Shown one piece after another: positions 1-8,300 of a stretch of 12,881 bases of DNA. How positions within the stretch are numbered: position 1 is the first letter of the stretch; every line of letters begins with the position of its first letter. Origin of the DNA: Thermoplasmatota archaeon (GTDB taxonomy: Archaea; Thermoplasmatota; Thermoplasmata; RBG-16-68-12; JAGMCJ01); NCBI GenBank assembly GCA_022848825.1, contig JAJISH010000235.1, positions 1 through 12,881 of the forward strand. The letters are read 5' to 3'. A model generated the notes under the pieces. That model had not been told where the DNA came from. It saw nothing but the letters and a program-made list of their open reading frames with translations, and ran no database searches. The translations under genes and the position numbers were made by a program.

Positions 1-1
1 G

Positions 2-541
2 GCGATTGTCAACGAGAGGGCAGAAGCGGTGGTGGCAACTGGCGCAGTGATATCTGGAATCCCGATGATTGATGGAATCGACGTTGGCCTCCTGAGAACA
101 GGGGACAAGATGGTTGTAGATGCCGAGGAGTCCTCCGTTGAGCTGCCTGACGTACAGTTGAGGAAGGCGGTAACGTCCTTCCTCTTCAACAAGGGAAGAG
201 TCCTGCTGTTGAAGAGAAGCGAAGAGGTCGGCACGCAGAGGGGGAAGTGGGCTGGTGTCTCTGGTTACTTAGAGGACGACGAGGACCCGGTTGATAGATC
301 CAGGCAGGAGATCCTTGAGGAAACCGCCATTGGGAATCCATTGCTCAGGAAGGAGGGAAAGCCCATCCTGGCACGTGGAAATGACACCATCTGGGAGGTT
401 CATCCCTTCTTGTATGAGGTCGACACAAGAAGGATCACGATTGACTGGGAGCACGTGGAGTACCGATGGATTCGGCCGGATGGAATCTCAAGCTATGATC
501 GCGTGACCAGACTGAAGCGAGTGCTTGATAGCCTCATGTAG
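2..541 (+). CDS. DUF126 (aconitase-X swivel) C-terminus fused to Nudix hydrolase, 5'-truncated
   Basis: The reading frame is open from the window edge, so the true start lies upstream; 179 residues are visible. Residues 1-48 resemble the C-terminal end of the DUF126 domain, the small subunit of archaeal phosphomevalonate dehydratase (aconitase X), with ATGAVISGIP near 12-21 and LRTGD at 31-35. After a short linker, residues about 55-179 form a Nudix domain. Its Nudix box (88-110) keeps G88, E94, E103, E106 and E107, which include the metal-binding glutamates, but has Gln for the usual Arg at 102 and Ala for Gly at 109. A WEHVEYRWI motif follows, a style I associate with archaeal Nudix domains fused to other proteins. 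Nudix enzymes hydrolyse nucleoside-diphosphate-linked substrates; the substrate here is unknown. If the DUF126 half is complete upstream, the protein may work in the archaeal mevalonate pathway. An internal ATG/GTG start giving a stand-alone Nudix protein is less likely, because the frame and family similarity continue upstream. Confidence 0.85.
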   Translation, partial: AIVNERAEAVVATGAVISGIPMIDGIDVGLLRTGDKMVVDAEESSVELPDVQLRKAVTSFLFNKGRVLLLKRSEEVGTQRGKWAGVSGYLEDDEDPVDRSRQEILEETAIGNPLLRKEGKPILARGNDTIWEVHPFLYEVDTRRITIDWEHVEYRWIRPDGISSYDRVTRLKRVLDSLM

Positions 542-603
542 TCACCGGGAACTCCACGCGATCTGGTTAGGGCAGATATCGGCGACGGACCCAACGGTGG
601 GCA

Positions 604-1068
604 CTAAGGATAGGGACCCAGAACAGTATCCACCTCGCGTTCCAGCAGATTAAGCTGGTGTTCATCGAGAGTTGCAGGGTTGACTGATATCAGGAGTATG
701 GACCTGTTGATGGCAATCTGGTCGCGAAGGGATTGGATGAGTCGCAGGACGGTTATGAAGTTGTTGTTCGTAATCAGATATTCGATGCCGTCGAGAAGCA
801 CGATCCCGGATTTCTTGGTGATGAACTGCTCGAGGGAGAGGCTCAGCTTCTCCAGATCCTTGGGGCGGACGGAGTCCTCTTTCCCCACATTGCTGAGCCA
901 GAGGATAGGAACGTCTTCAAGGCCGTGTGCCTCCCTCACCTTGTCGGGATAGATGCGAGTGACGCAGAAACCAGGTTTCCCCTTCTCGATGCCCTTGAGG
1001 AGCATTCGGAATGTGTAGTCCGATCTCTCTTCCTTGACGAGATACGTGAAGGCCTCATTCAAATCGGG
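604..1068 (-). other. DUF835-like domain region at the 3' end of ileS
   Basis: Encodes IleRS residues about 1346-1499. The pattern is that of the archaeal DUF835 family: an N-terminal FTYLVKEE-type strand, a middle segment with VPILWLSNV, then GIVLLDGIEYLITNNNF and SILLISVNPATL. Family members have no established biochemical role; they often end multidomain archaeal signalling-like proteins. I assign it from pattern memory, not from a profile search. Confidence 0.75.
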
Positions 1069-4000
1069 GATCTCGATCTCTGCGTCCGCGGTTGGAGGTT
1101 CCTCTACCTCGACTTCGAGCCCCTCTGGCACGGGTTTGGGTTCGGGTTCTTCAGCAGCCTCCTCGACCAGGTCCTCGACAGGCTCCTCAACCTCCAAGAG
1201 TGGTGCCTCCTCGGGAACAGCCTCCTCTGGGGGAAGCTCTTCGGGGATCTCGGCCTCCACCGGGGGAGCTTCCTCCGGTTCCCCCTCGACGGGAACAAGA
1301 GATGTTCCGCAACGCCGACACACGGTCGCATCAGCCTCGACCTTCGTCCCACAGAGTGGACAGACATGCTCGACTTTGCCGAAGTGGTCTGCCAGGAGGA
1401 AGGCCAAGCTCTCGCGTATGCCCTCGACCTGCCGTATCTCTTCGAGGTCGGCACCAGCTAGCCTGTCGTAGTCGTATCCTTTCGAGAGAAGCCACTCCGC
1501 ATTCTCCACAGAGACTCCCCCGATGTGTGTGAGGGTGTCGATCTTGTCCTTGATTACTGTGGCTGCCGCAACCTCCATGAGCTGGGCCCCACAGTGCTCA
1601 CATATGAGGGCTTCGGCCGAGACCTCGTTCTTGCACTCGGGGCAAATGTGCTTCTCTTCTTCGATGGACTCCCCGCATCGTGGGCAGACCGTCGTCCCCG
1701 AGGACAGGTCTATATCGCAGAAGGGACAGACGAAGGCGCGGAAGGCCCTTTCCTCCGGAGAAAGCGATAGGAAGCTCTCGATCCTCCTGACATCGAGTTC
1801 ATCCATTCCCTCTATCTTCCCGAGTTCTCCACTGGTTGCCTGCTCCAAAGAAGCGAGGCTATTGTATCCTGCATCATACATGAGTACAGCTTTCTTCTCA
1901 TTGATGCCTGGAATCTGTGTGAATGTGTTTAGCGCCTCCTTCATGTAGAGAGGCGTGATTCCGATGGTGACCACCTCTCCCTCGATGTTCCATTCGACGA
2001 CATACTCTTCGTCGATGTCGACCTTGGAGAGATGCAGATCTCTTGACCTTGTTTCGGTTGCTATGAAATCCTTCCATTTAGCTACCAGTCTCAGCAGTTC
2101 CTCTCTACCCTTGACCTTGGTGCTCACGAAATCCTCGACATCGAGGTCGATCTCCTTCCGCATCTCCTGGATTCTTCGAATGGTCTCGCGGGCGAACCCT
2201 TCGCCCCTGATTTCCGGGGTGATTTCCATATCAACGAATATCTCTCCCTTGTCGTGGGCCACGCTCACGACGTTCTTGGGGAGCTTCATTCCGATTTCCA
2301 CCATCTCAGGATCGACTCGGATGACGTGGCCCTCGATTCCAAGGACGTACTGGCCTTTCCTTATCTCTTTGGCAACGACTTCGGCGGGCCGACTCTCCAG
2401 GAGAGTCGCGATTTTGCTGGACCACTGCTTGTACGCCTTTCCGATCGCGGCTTCCTTTGGTTTGACCTGGAGCACGTAGTCGTCGAAATCCTGACCTGGC
2501 TGCAGAATATCCAACTCCTTGCAGTTGGTCTGATTCGCGAATACATCCCGAAGGACATCGAAAGCTTCGTACGCGGAAGCATCGGCTGGCTTCACCGTAA
2601 TCTTCCTCACTGGCCAGCGGAGTTTGAGTCCCTGTTTCTGTCTGACCTTGAGCACGACCTCAACGATCTCTTGAATCGTCTCCATCTGATTCTCGAGCTT
2701 GGAATCGATAAGCGACTCGTCGGCCTCTGGCCAGTCACACATGTGAACTGTCAATGCCGTTCCATCCAAGTTCTGGTAAATGGCCTCCGCGATGTGTGGG
2801 GTAATTGGCGCCGATATCTTCGCGATAGTAGTGAGGCATTCGTGAAGGACCTTGTAGGCGGAGAGCTTGCTCCTGTCATCCTCCTCAAGCCACGTTCGGC
2901 TCCTGATCAACCTGACGTACCATCTGGACAGGTCGTTCAGTATGAAGTCCTCCACCTCACGGCAGGCCTTGTGGATGTTGTAGCTCTCGAGTTCCTCCTC
3001 GGCGAGGATCTTGACCTTCTGCAGTCTTGAGAGTATCCATCGATCCTCGGGCCTCATATGATCGGAGAGACTGTCCAGGGACCACTCTTCGGGGTCGAAA
3101 TCGTCTATGGCCATATAGGTGGATGCGAACCTCTGAACGTTCCATAGTATGTTCAATGTTCTCTTGGCATTCTTCACTTCATCCGTCTGGAAGCTTATGT
3201 CCTCCCAAGGGGCACTGGTTCTGAGAAGATAGAATCTTAGAGCATCGGCACCGAACTCATGGACGATGCCAGAAGGTTCTATCGTATTCCCCCGACTCTT
3301 GGACATGGGCAGACCTTCGGAATCGTTCAACCAGCCGTGCACTAGGACAGACTCGTAGGGCGCCCTGTCGAACGCAATCACTCCAGCCCCCAACTGTGAA
3401 TAGAACCAGCCTCTGGTCTGGTCGGGCGCCTCGGTGATCCATCTCGCCGGCCACCATCTCTTGAATTCATCCCTTCTCCCGGGATATCCCAGCTGCGCCC
3501 AGGAGCAGACTCCAGAGTCGAACCAGACATCTAGAATGTCAGTAATCCTGTGCACTTCCTTCTTACAGGCCGGGCAAGTCAACACGACCGAGTCGATGGA
3601 AGGCCTGTGGAGGTCCATTCCCTCGACATAGTTCTCTCCTTCGCTCAGCTCCTTGGAGGATCCGACGACGGTCATCTCCCCGCACTCGCATTTCCAGATT
3701 GGGAGAGGGATGCCCCAGTATCTCTGTCTCGAGATGCACCAGTCCCTCGCATTCTGCACCCAATCGTATTGTCTCGATGCTCCCGCCCATTCAGGCGTCC
3801 ACTGGATCTTGTCCACCTCCTTGAGCATCTTGTCTTTGAGCCCCTTTACCTTCAGGAACCACTGTTCCGTGACGCGGTAGATGATTGGTGTCTGGCATCT
3901 CCAGCAATGCCCGTATCTGTGTGTGATGTCCTCCTCGTTGAAAAGGGCCCCTGAGGCCGTCAGATCGTCGATTATCTTTCGATTAGCTTCCCTGACATGC

Positions 4001-5103
4001 ATGGTCCTGTAATCCCCAGCGTCTGTCGTGAAGTAACCCCTCTCGTCCACGGGACAGAATGCTGGCAGGTCATGCTGTATGCCGATGTCGAAATCCTCAG
4101 GACCGTGGCCGGGGGCCATGTGAACGATTCCAGTGAACTCATCAGTGACTATGTCGGATGCCAGGACCTTGTGAACCCAGTTGCCCCGTATCTCATCCAG
4201 ATAGGGCACATTGTTGGCTAATGGATGCTTGTATTCGAGGCCGACCAGTTCCTTACCAGATACAGTCTCCTTCACATCATAGTTCAGGACGTCCGGCGTG
4301 CCCATCACCTGCTCGACATTCCCTTCATAGAGCCATACGTATTGGCGGCTGCCTTCACGTGTGACCAGCACCTTCGCGTAGTCCAGGTTCGGGTGAACGG
4401 CCGCGGCTAGATTGGCGGGAAGCGTCCACGGAGTTGTCGTCCAAACGAGTATGTACTCGTCCTCGCGGTCGACGAGGGGGAACATTACGAAGAGCGACGG
4501 GTCGGTCTCGTCGAAGTACTCGATCTCAGCCTCCGCAAGGGCCGTCTCGCACCTCGGGCACCATTGAAGAACCCTCTGGGCCTGGTCAAGCAGTCCCTTC
4601 TCGTGGGCCTTCTTCATCGTCCACCATGCGCCCTCTATGTATGAATTCTCGATCGTCCTGTAGGGTTTGTCCCAGTCCATCCAGACGCCCAGTTCCTCGA
4701 ACTGCTGGGTCATCTTCTCCTGGAATTGTAGAGCGAAATCCCTGCATGTATCCACGAACTTCTTGATTCCCAGCTCCTCGATTTGCTTCTTGTTCATGAT
4801 GCCGAGGGAACGCTCGACCTGGACCTCGATTGGCAGGCCGTGCATGTCATAGCCAGGCTGGTCCCTGACATTGTATCCGTGCATCCGTCTGAAGCGGACA
4901 ATCAGATCCTTGATTATCTTGTTCCAAGCGGTTCCAAGGTGCGCGGACTCGGTTGTATATGGAGGCCCGTCCAAGAAGAAATAGTCCTCGCCTTCCTTTC
5001 TGCTCTGCTTGGTCTTCCGATACGCCTTGGATCTCTTCCAGAAGTCTCTTATCCTCGTCTCAAGCTCATACGGACTGTATTCTTTCTCGGCTTGCTTTAT
5101 CAT
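604..5103 (-). CDS. ileS: Isoleucyl-tRNA synthetase with HhH / zinc-ribbon / DUF835 C-terminal extension
   Basis: Cytosolic class I enzyme that charges tRNA-Ile with isoleucine using ATP. Visible elements: class I HIGH-type motif HLGT (55-58), editing-domain WTTTPWTLPAN (221-231) and GHGPED (332-337), CISRQRYWG (456-464), and the catalytic loop MSKS (600-603), preceded by Pro instead of the usual Lys. The helical anticodon-binding domain spans about 683-800 and the IleRS-specific C-terminal domain about 801-1050. A normal archaeal IleRS would end near here. This one continues with an HhH-like segment (about 1055-1113), zinc ribbons at C1126/C1129/C1140/C1143 and C1154/C1157/C1168/C1171, a second HhH-like segment (about 1188-1240), a third ribbon at C1248/C1251/C1262/C1265, an acidic Glu/Pro linker (1271-1345) and a DUF835-like domain (1346-1499). 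The start is supported by an AGGAGG six bases upstream. The frame has no break, so the extension looks like a real fusion. It lies downstream of tRNA-His and converges with the Nudix gene. Confidence 0.97.
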   Translation of the reverse strand: MIKQAEKEYSPYELETRIRDFWKRSKAYRKTKQSRKEGEDYFFLDGPPYTTESAHLGTAWNKIIKDLIVRFRRMHGYNVRDQPGYDMHGLPIEVQVERSLGIMNKKQIEELGIKKFVDTCRDFALQFQEKMTQQFEELGVWMDWDKPYRTIENSYIEGAWWTMKKAHEKGLLDQAQRVLQWCPRCETALAEAEIEYFDETDPSLFVMFPLVDREDEYILVWTTTPWTLPANLAAAVHPNLDYAKVLVTREGSRQYVWLYEGNVEQVMGTPDVLNYDVKETVSGKELVGLEYKHPLANNVPYLDEIRGNWVHKVLASDIVTDEFTGIVHMAPGHGPEDFDIGIQHDLPAFCPVDERGYFTTDAGDYRTMHVREANRKIIDDLTASGALFNEEDITHRYGHCWRCQTPIIYRVTEQWFLKVKGLKDKMLKEVDKIQWTPEWAGASRQYDWVQNARDWCISRQRYWGIPLPIWKCECGEMTVVGSSKELSEGENYVEGMDLHRPSIDSVVLTCPACKKEVHRITDILDVWFDSGVCSWAQLGYPGRRDEFKRWWPARWITEAPDQTRGWFYSQLGAGVIAFDRAPYESVLVHGWLNDSEGLPMSKSRGNTIEPSGIVHEFGADALRFYLLRTSAPWEDISFQTDEVKNAKRTLNILWNVQRFASTYMAIDDFDPEEWSLDSLSDHMRPEDRWILSRLQKVKILAEEELESYNIHKACREVEDFILNDLSRWYVRLIRSRTWLEEDDRSKLSAYKVLHECLTTIAKISAPITPHIAEAIYQNLDGTALTVHMCDWPEADESLIDSKLENQMETIQEIVEVVLKVRQKQGLKLRWPVRKITVKPADASAYEAFDVLRDVFANQTNCKELDILQPGQDFDDYVLQVKPKEAAIGKAYKQWSSKIATLLESRPAEVVAKEIRKGQYVLGIEGHVIRVDPEMVEIGMKLPKNVVSVAHDKGEIFVDMEITPEIRGEGFARETIRRIQEMRKEIDLDVEDFVSTKVKGREELLRLVAKWKDFIATETRSRDLHLSKVDIDEEYVVEWNIEGEVVTIGITPLYMKEALNTFTQIPGINEKKAVLMYDAGYNSLASLEQATSGELGKIEGMDELDVRRIESFLSLSPEERAFRAFVCPFCDIDLSSGTTVCPRCGESIEEEKHICPECKNEVSAEALICEHCGAQLMEVAAATVIKDKIDTLTHIGGVSVENAEWLLSKGYDYDRLAGADLEEIRQVEGIRESLAFLLADHFGKVEHVCPLCGTKVEADATVCRRCGTSLVPVEGEPEEAPPVEAEIPEELPPEEAVPEEAPLLEVEEPVEDLVEEAAEEPEPKPVPEGLEVEVEEPPTADAEIEIPDLNEAFTYLVKEERSDYTFRMLLKGIEKGKPGFCVTRIYPDKVREAHGLEDVPILWLSNVGKEDSVRPKDLEKLSLSLEQFITKKSGIVLLDGIEYLITNNNFITVLRLIQSLRDQIAINRSILLISVNPATLDEHQLNLLEREVDTVLGPYP
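1954..2703 (-). repeat. IleRS C-terminal domain, copy in ileS (paralogue of 5363-6199)
   Basis: Encodes IleRS residues about 801-1050, the family-specific C-terminal domain after the anticodon-binding helices. It aligns almost without gaps to the end of the neighbouring giant protein. Anchors are KIATLL (897) against KIETLL (1713), LGIEG (921) against LGIEG (1737), the following VDPEMV against IDPGMV, and EMRK (980) against EMRK (1814). By eye, 27 of 71 residues match in the best block. Confidence 0.9.
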
Positions 5104-5109
5104 CGCAAT

Positions 5110-5115
5110 CCTCCT
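5110..5115 (-). promoter_or_regulatory. Shine-Dalgarno site of ileS
   Basis: AGGAGG on the minus strand, ending six bases before the ATG at 5103. It is a strong match to the archaeal 16S 3' end and fixes the start codon. Confidence 0.85.
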
Positions 5116-5134
5116 GTGAGGTATTCCGACGCAA

Positions 5135-5157
5135 CTGCACTTTTTTCATCGGTGCAG
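5135..5157 (-). promoter_or_regulatory. Inverted repeat in the ileS leader
   Basis: The six-base arms CTGCAC (5135-5140) and GTGCAG (5152-5157) are perfectly complementary with an 11-base loop containing a T6/A6 run. The hairpin lies 32 bases upstream of the start codon inside the predicted 5' leader. It could be a structural or control element, but so short a stem may also be chance. Confidence 0.3.
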
Positions 5158-5163
5158 CCGCAA

Positions 5164-5184
5164 ATGGTCCATACCCAAGACCAT
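5164..5184 (-). promoter_or_regulatory. Inverted repeat next to the ileS TATA box
   Basis: ATGGTC (5164-5169) and GACCAT (5179-5184) form a perfect dyad with a 9-base spacer. It lies directly downstream of the candidate TATA box and overlaps the expected transcription start, where archaeal repressor operators often sit. No regulator is identified. Confidence 0.3.
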
Positions 5185-5193
5185 GTATTTAAC
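5185..5193 (-). promoter_or_regulatory. Candidate TATA box for ileS
   Basis: GTTAAATAC on the minus strand, between the 3' end of tRNA-His and ileS. It would put transcription start near 5162 and give a leader of about 60 nt. It implies that ileS can be transcribed independently of the tRNA gene. This is assigned on AT-rich form and spacing only. Confidence 0.45.
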
Positions 5194-5214
5194 TGTTGAC
5201 CAGATAGTTGCGAG

Positions 5215-5320
5215 GGCCGGGACCGAGAATTCCAGAACCCCAGCCCTCACTGGGATTCGTTTGAACTCGGGACAAGGGATCCACAGTCCCTGAGGATAAC
5301 CAGGCTACCCCACCCCGGCC
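5215..5320 (-). tRNA. tRNA-His(GUG) with T-loop intron
   Basis: Minus-strand cloverleaf. G-1 (5320) is genomically encoded and pairs with discriminator C73 (5215), the identity pair of tRNA-His. The acceptor GCCGGGG pairs with UCCCGGC with one G.U. The D arm has GGGU and the G18G19 loop. The anticodon stem AGGGA/UCCCU (5 bp) closes the loop CUGUGGA, giving anticodon GUG at 5282-5284. The T stem CCGAG/CUCGG is perfect, but 38 nt lie between its arms instead of 7. Removing 31 nt (5229-5259) restores the loop UUCAAAU. No CCA is encoded. It lies between the giant gene and ileS on the same strand. It would supply histidine-accepting tRNA once spliced by the archaeal tRNA endonuclease and ligase. 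Confidence 0.93.
5229..5259 (-). other. Non-canonical tRNA intron (position 59/60) with bulge-helix-bulge
   Basis: Predicted structure: outer helix is the T stem; 3' bulge AUU (5228-5230); central 4-bp helix UUCA (5262-5265) with UGGA (5231-5234), including one G.U; 5' bulge AAC (5259-5261); inner stem of 9 bp, GAAUCCCAG with CUGGGGUUC, closed by a UGAGGG loop. Cutting both bulges after their second base releases exactly 31 nt and leaves a normal 7-nt T loop. That symmetry is the main support for the call. Confidence 0.88.
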
Positions 5321-5330
5321 ACTCGGTGTT

Positions 5331-5352
5331 TGATATATCATCTCGGATAAAG
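5331..5352 (-). promoter_or_regulatory. Candidate promoter of tRNA-His
   Basis: Two AT-rich boxes precede the tRNA: CTTTATCC (5345-5352), about 29 bases before G-1 and therefore well placed, and the palindrome TGATATATCA (5331-5340), about 15 bases before it and too close for a standard TATA box. Both lie between the giant gene's stop and the tRNA. Read-through from the giant gene is also possible. Confidence 0.4.
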
Positions 5353-5359
5353 ACTTTCC

Positions 5360-8300
5360 TCAGGCGGGACTGCCGATTCCTTGCGATCGCCTCAAGGAAA
5401 TCATGAATGTTTCGTCAGCAACTTGCCATTCGATTGTGTATCCATCCTCGCCCTCTATGTTCTCCTTGGTAACGAATTCGACGCACTTCGAATTCGTCTC
5501 CTGAACGATTCTATCTTTCTGAGAGTCGAGCTCCACAAGGAGCCCTTCATTCGCGGATATCTTGACTTCGACCTGCTGCTCATCTTCGAGATTCATGTCC
5601 TTCCTCATTTCCAGTATTCTACCAACAATCTCGGTCGCGATGGACGATTCGTCCGCCTCGTCGGACTCGGCTCTCTCCGTCATCCCGGGAGAAGGTCTAG
5701 AATCGCTCGTCTTTCCGGTTTGAGGGAAACTGACGTACAAGCTTCCACCATTGAACTTCTGTCTCACGACGTTGTCTGGCAATAGAATCTCGAACGAGAC
5801 CATGCCGGGGTCGATTTCCACGCTCTGCCCCTCGATTCCCAGGAAGTACGCACCCTTGTCGAGCCCTCTCTTGATTTTCCAGGCCGATTGGGATTTGAGC
5901 AGCGTCTCGATCTTCTTGGCCCAGAACCTGTATTTCCCCGTAATCATGTCCAAGTGGGGGATTGCCTCAATCTTGAGCCCGTCCCATTCGTCGTCCACGG
6001 GGACAGTCTCCAATCCCCGTATGTTGGCCTCGCCCTTAATCACTTTCTCGAGGGCCTCCACCGTTTCCCTGATCTCTTGAGTGTCGGGAAGCACGGCAAC
6101 GAGAACGGGGACGTCGGATTCCACTCCATTCTCAGACCGAGCCTTCGCAACCGCACTTGTGATCCTGTTTATGAGATCCAGATAATCCCTAAGCTTTTCC
6201 TCGTCATCCAGCTCTCCAACCTCGGATTTGAGAATCTCCACGCTGAGCGTAGAGTAGGCTTTGTCGCGGGACATGCCAGGATGTATCTCTCCCTCGCCCT
6301 CCGTTGGCATTGACTCAGCAACCTTCTTCCAGATATCCTCGTAGCCCATCTCTTCTATTTCCTTTGTTATATCAGTGATGAGCTTTTCGGCCTCGTCCCG
6401 GGCGAGAATGCGCTCGGCAGACCTCCCAAGACCGAAGGCCTCAGATATCATACTATCATCGAGGGCGCCGAGATCTGCACCTGGGAGTTCACTCATGAAG
6501 AGGAGCTTCCTAACAACCTCTCGGATTCCCTCCAGTCCTTCCATGCTCCCGTTCCAATCGTGTAGAACCCCGCCATAAGCCTCCTCAATCTCTTTCAGGA
6601 CCTCGACTATGTAAAGGGGCAATAACCTGGGTTCATCCCCCACGACGACGGTGGCAAGATGGACCGATTTCCCTCTCTCTATGAGGACCTTGCTGTCTCC
6701 GAAGTCGAGCTTGGAAAGGCCAGTGCTCCCCTGCTGTGAGAAGGAGTCTTTCACGAAGCTCTGAACTGCCCCGATCATGGTGCTGAATGCTCTCTCGTTC
6801 AGATCTTCCCTGTACTTCCTGGATTCGCGTACGACCAGGTTGCCCTGGTTGTGTATCAAGAAGACATCCTCAATGAGATACGTTCCGGAGTTTTCAATAT
6901 TCAGGTTCTCTTGGGCAAACGTCTCGTAGATCTTGTCATCGAAGGGACGTCTGTAGGATATGCTTGCATCGATTGGTGTTTCACCCGACTTCTTCGGCCT
7001 TATGCCCACATCGAGGTGCTTCTTCTCGTTGACATCTATCTCGGAAATGGGTTCAAGACCCTTCACTTCGAAGTCACCGTCGAGCCTGACATCAACATCC
7101 TTTGCTTCCAGATTTCCTCTGTTCTCGACTTCGACACGATACTGGTTCCACGCATCGTCCTGGAATCCTCTCTTCGGAAGGCGGACGTGGAGCCTGGGCC
7201 TTCTCTCCTTAAGAAACTCGTCTATCTTCTCCCTGGCAGAGCCCTCGGCTGCCTCGACGATGCGCTCCAGTTCATCTAGATTCCCATCCTCCAGCAGAGA
7301 TCGAGCGTCAGAGGTCAACTGCACTTCTTCCTCAACGCCCAGACCCGCTTCCTTCGCCCTGTTCACGAGATTGGCGATCTCGTTGAGGCGTTCTTCGGCC
7401 TCGGCGAGGAGAAGCTTCTTCTTGATTCCTTCAACAGGGGACTCGAGCCGCTCGAGGTAAGCCTCCATCTTGTCGATATCGTCAGAATCGAGTACTCTCT
7501 TCGATTCCTCCATGAGGTCATTGGCCTCAGTGACATCGAAGCCAAGCTCACGAGCTTTGGACACAACGGAGGCCAGCGAACCTATTCTCCTTTCGATCTT
7601 ACCTTTCCAGCGCTTGTTCCTCGACTCCTCCACGACTCCTCCCACGGAGGCGAGTAGCCTTGAGACCTCCTCAGTATCGGAAGACTGGTAGGACGATTCG
7701 GCAGACCTAAGAAGACGCTCGGCCTCATAGATGTCGAGACCTTCCTGCTTGGCTGCATCCACGAGGAGTCTTGCTTCGCGCATGTTCTTCTCGGATTCGA
7801 GTCTCTGGATCTCCAAGCCGCCTCTGCTCATGATGTCCTTGATCCTTTCGGTAACAGATGCGATCGTGGCAAACTCCCCGCTGTTGATCGCCTGAGTGGC
7901 TATCTCAAAAAGCTCCTCCGCTTCCTCCATTCTTATTCCCAGCTCATGGGCCTTGTCGACTATCTCCTTGGCAGCTGCAAGCTGGTCCTCGACCATTGCT
8001 ATGTATTGGACTCTCGCCGAATTGGCGCTATCCTCTGCATCTCGAACGAGGTTCCAGGCCTTCTTCCAGTCTTGCTTGTCCATGTTTTCCATAGCATCCT
8101 GGATCAGTGTCTCGGCCTCAGTGATGTCCGCTCCCGCTTCCTTCGCTTCCTCTATGGCACTGATAGTCTGGACAACACCACTCTTTTCCAGTCCTACGAG
8201 GTCGGCGCCAGCTGCGTCGGAGACATACATCAGTTTCCTGATTATCTCGTCTATCCCATCAAGCTCACTAAGCAAACCGCTCCAGTTCTCCAGGACGCCG

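Noticed and set aside
176..541. Nudix domain as type I isopentenyl-diphosphate isomerase
   Set aside because: It is attractive because of the DUF126 context, but the domain is only about 125 residues and lacks the cysteine-containing active-site pattern of that enzyme.
590..601. CCCA/TGGG hairpin between the convergent Nudix and ileS genes as a terminator
   Set aside because: It has only four base pairs and no following T-run, so it cannot be supported.
1034..1532. Plus-strand open frames opposite the ileS 3' region
   Set aside because: These are Ser/Gly- or Pro/Arg-rich antisense shadows of the Glu/Pro linker codons and the ribbons; no start signal or homology is seen.
5215..5320. tRNA-His as a disrupted pseudogene
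   Set aside because: All stems pair, the His identity pair G-1:C73 is present, and the extra 31 nt are framed by a precise bulge-helix-bulge that restores a standard T loop.
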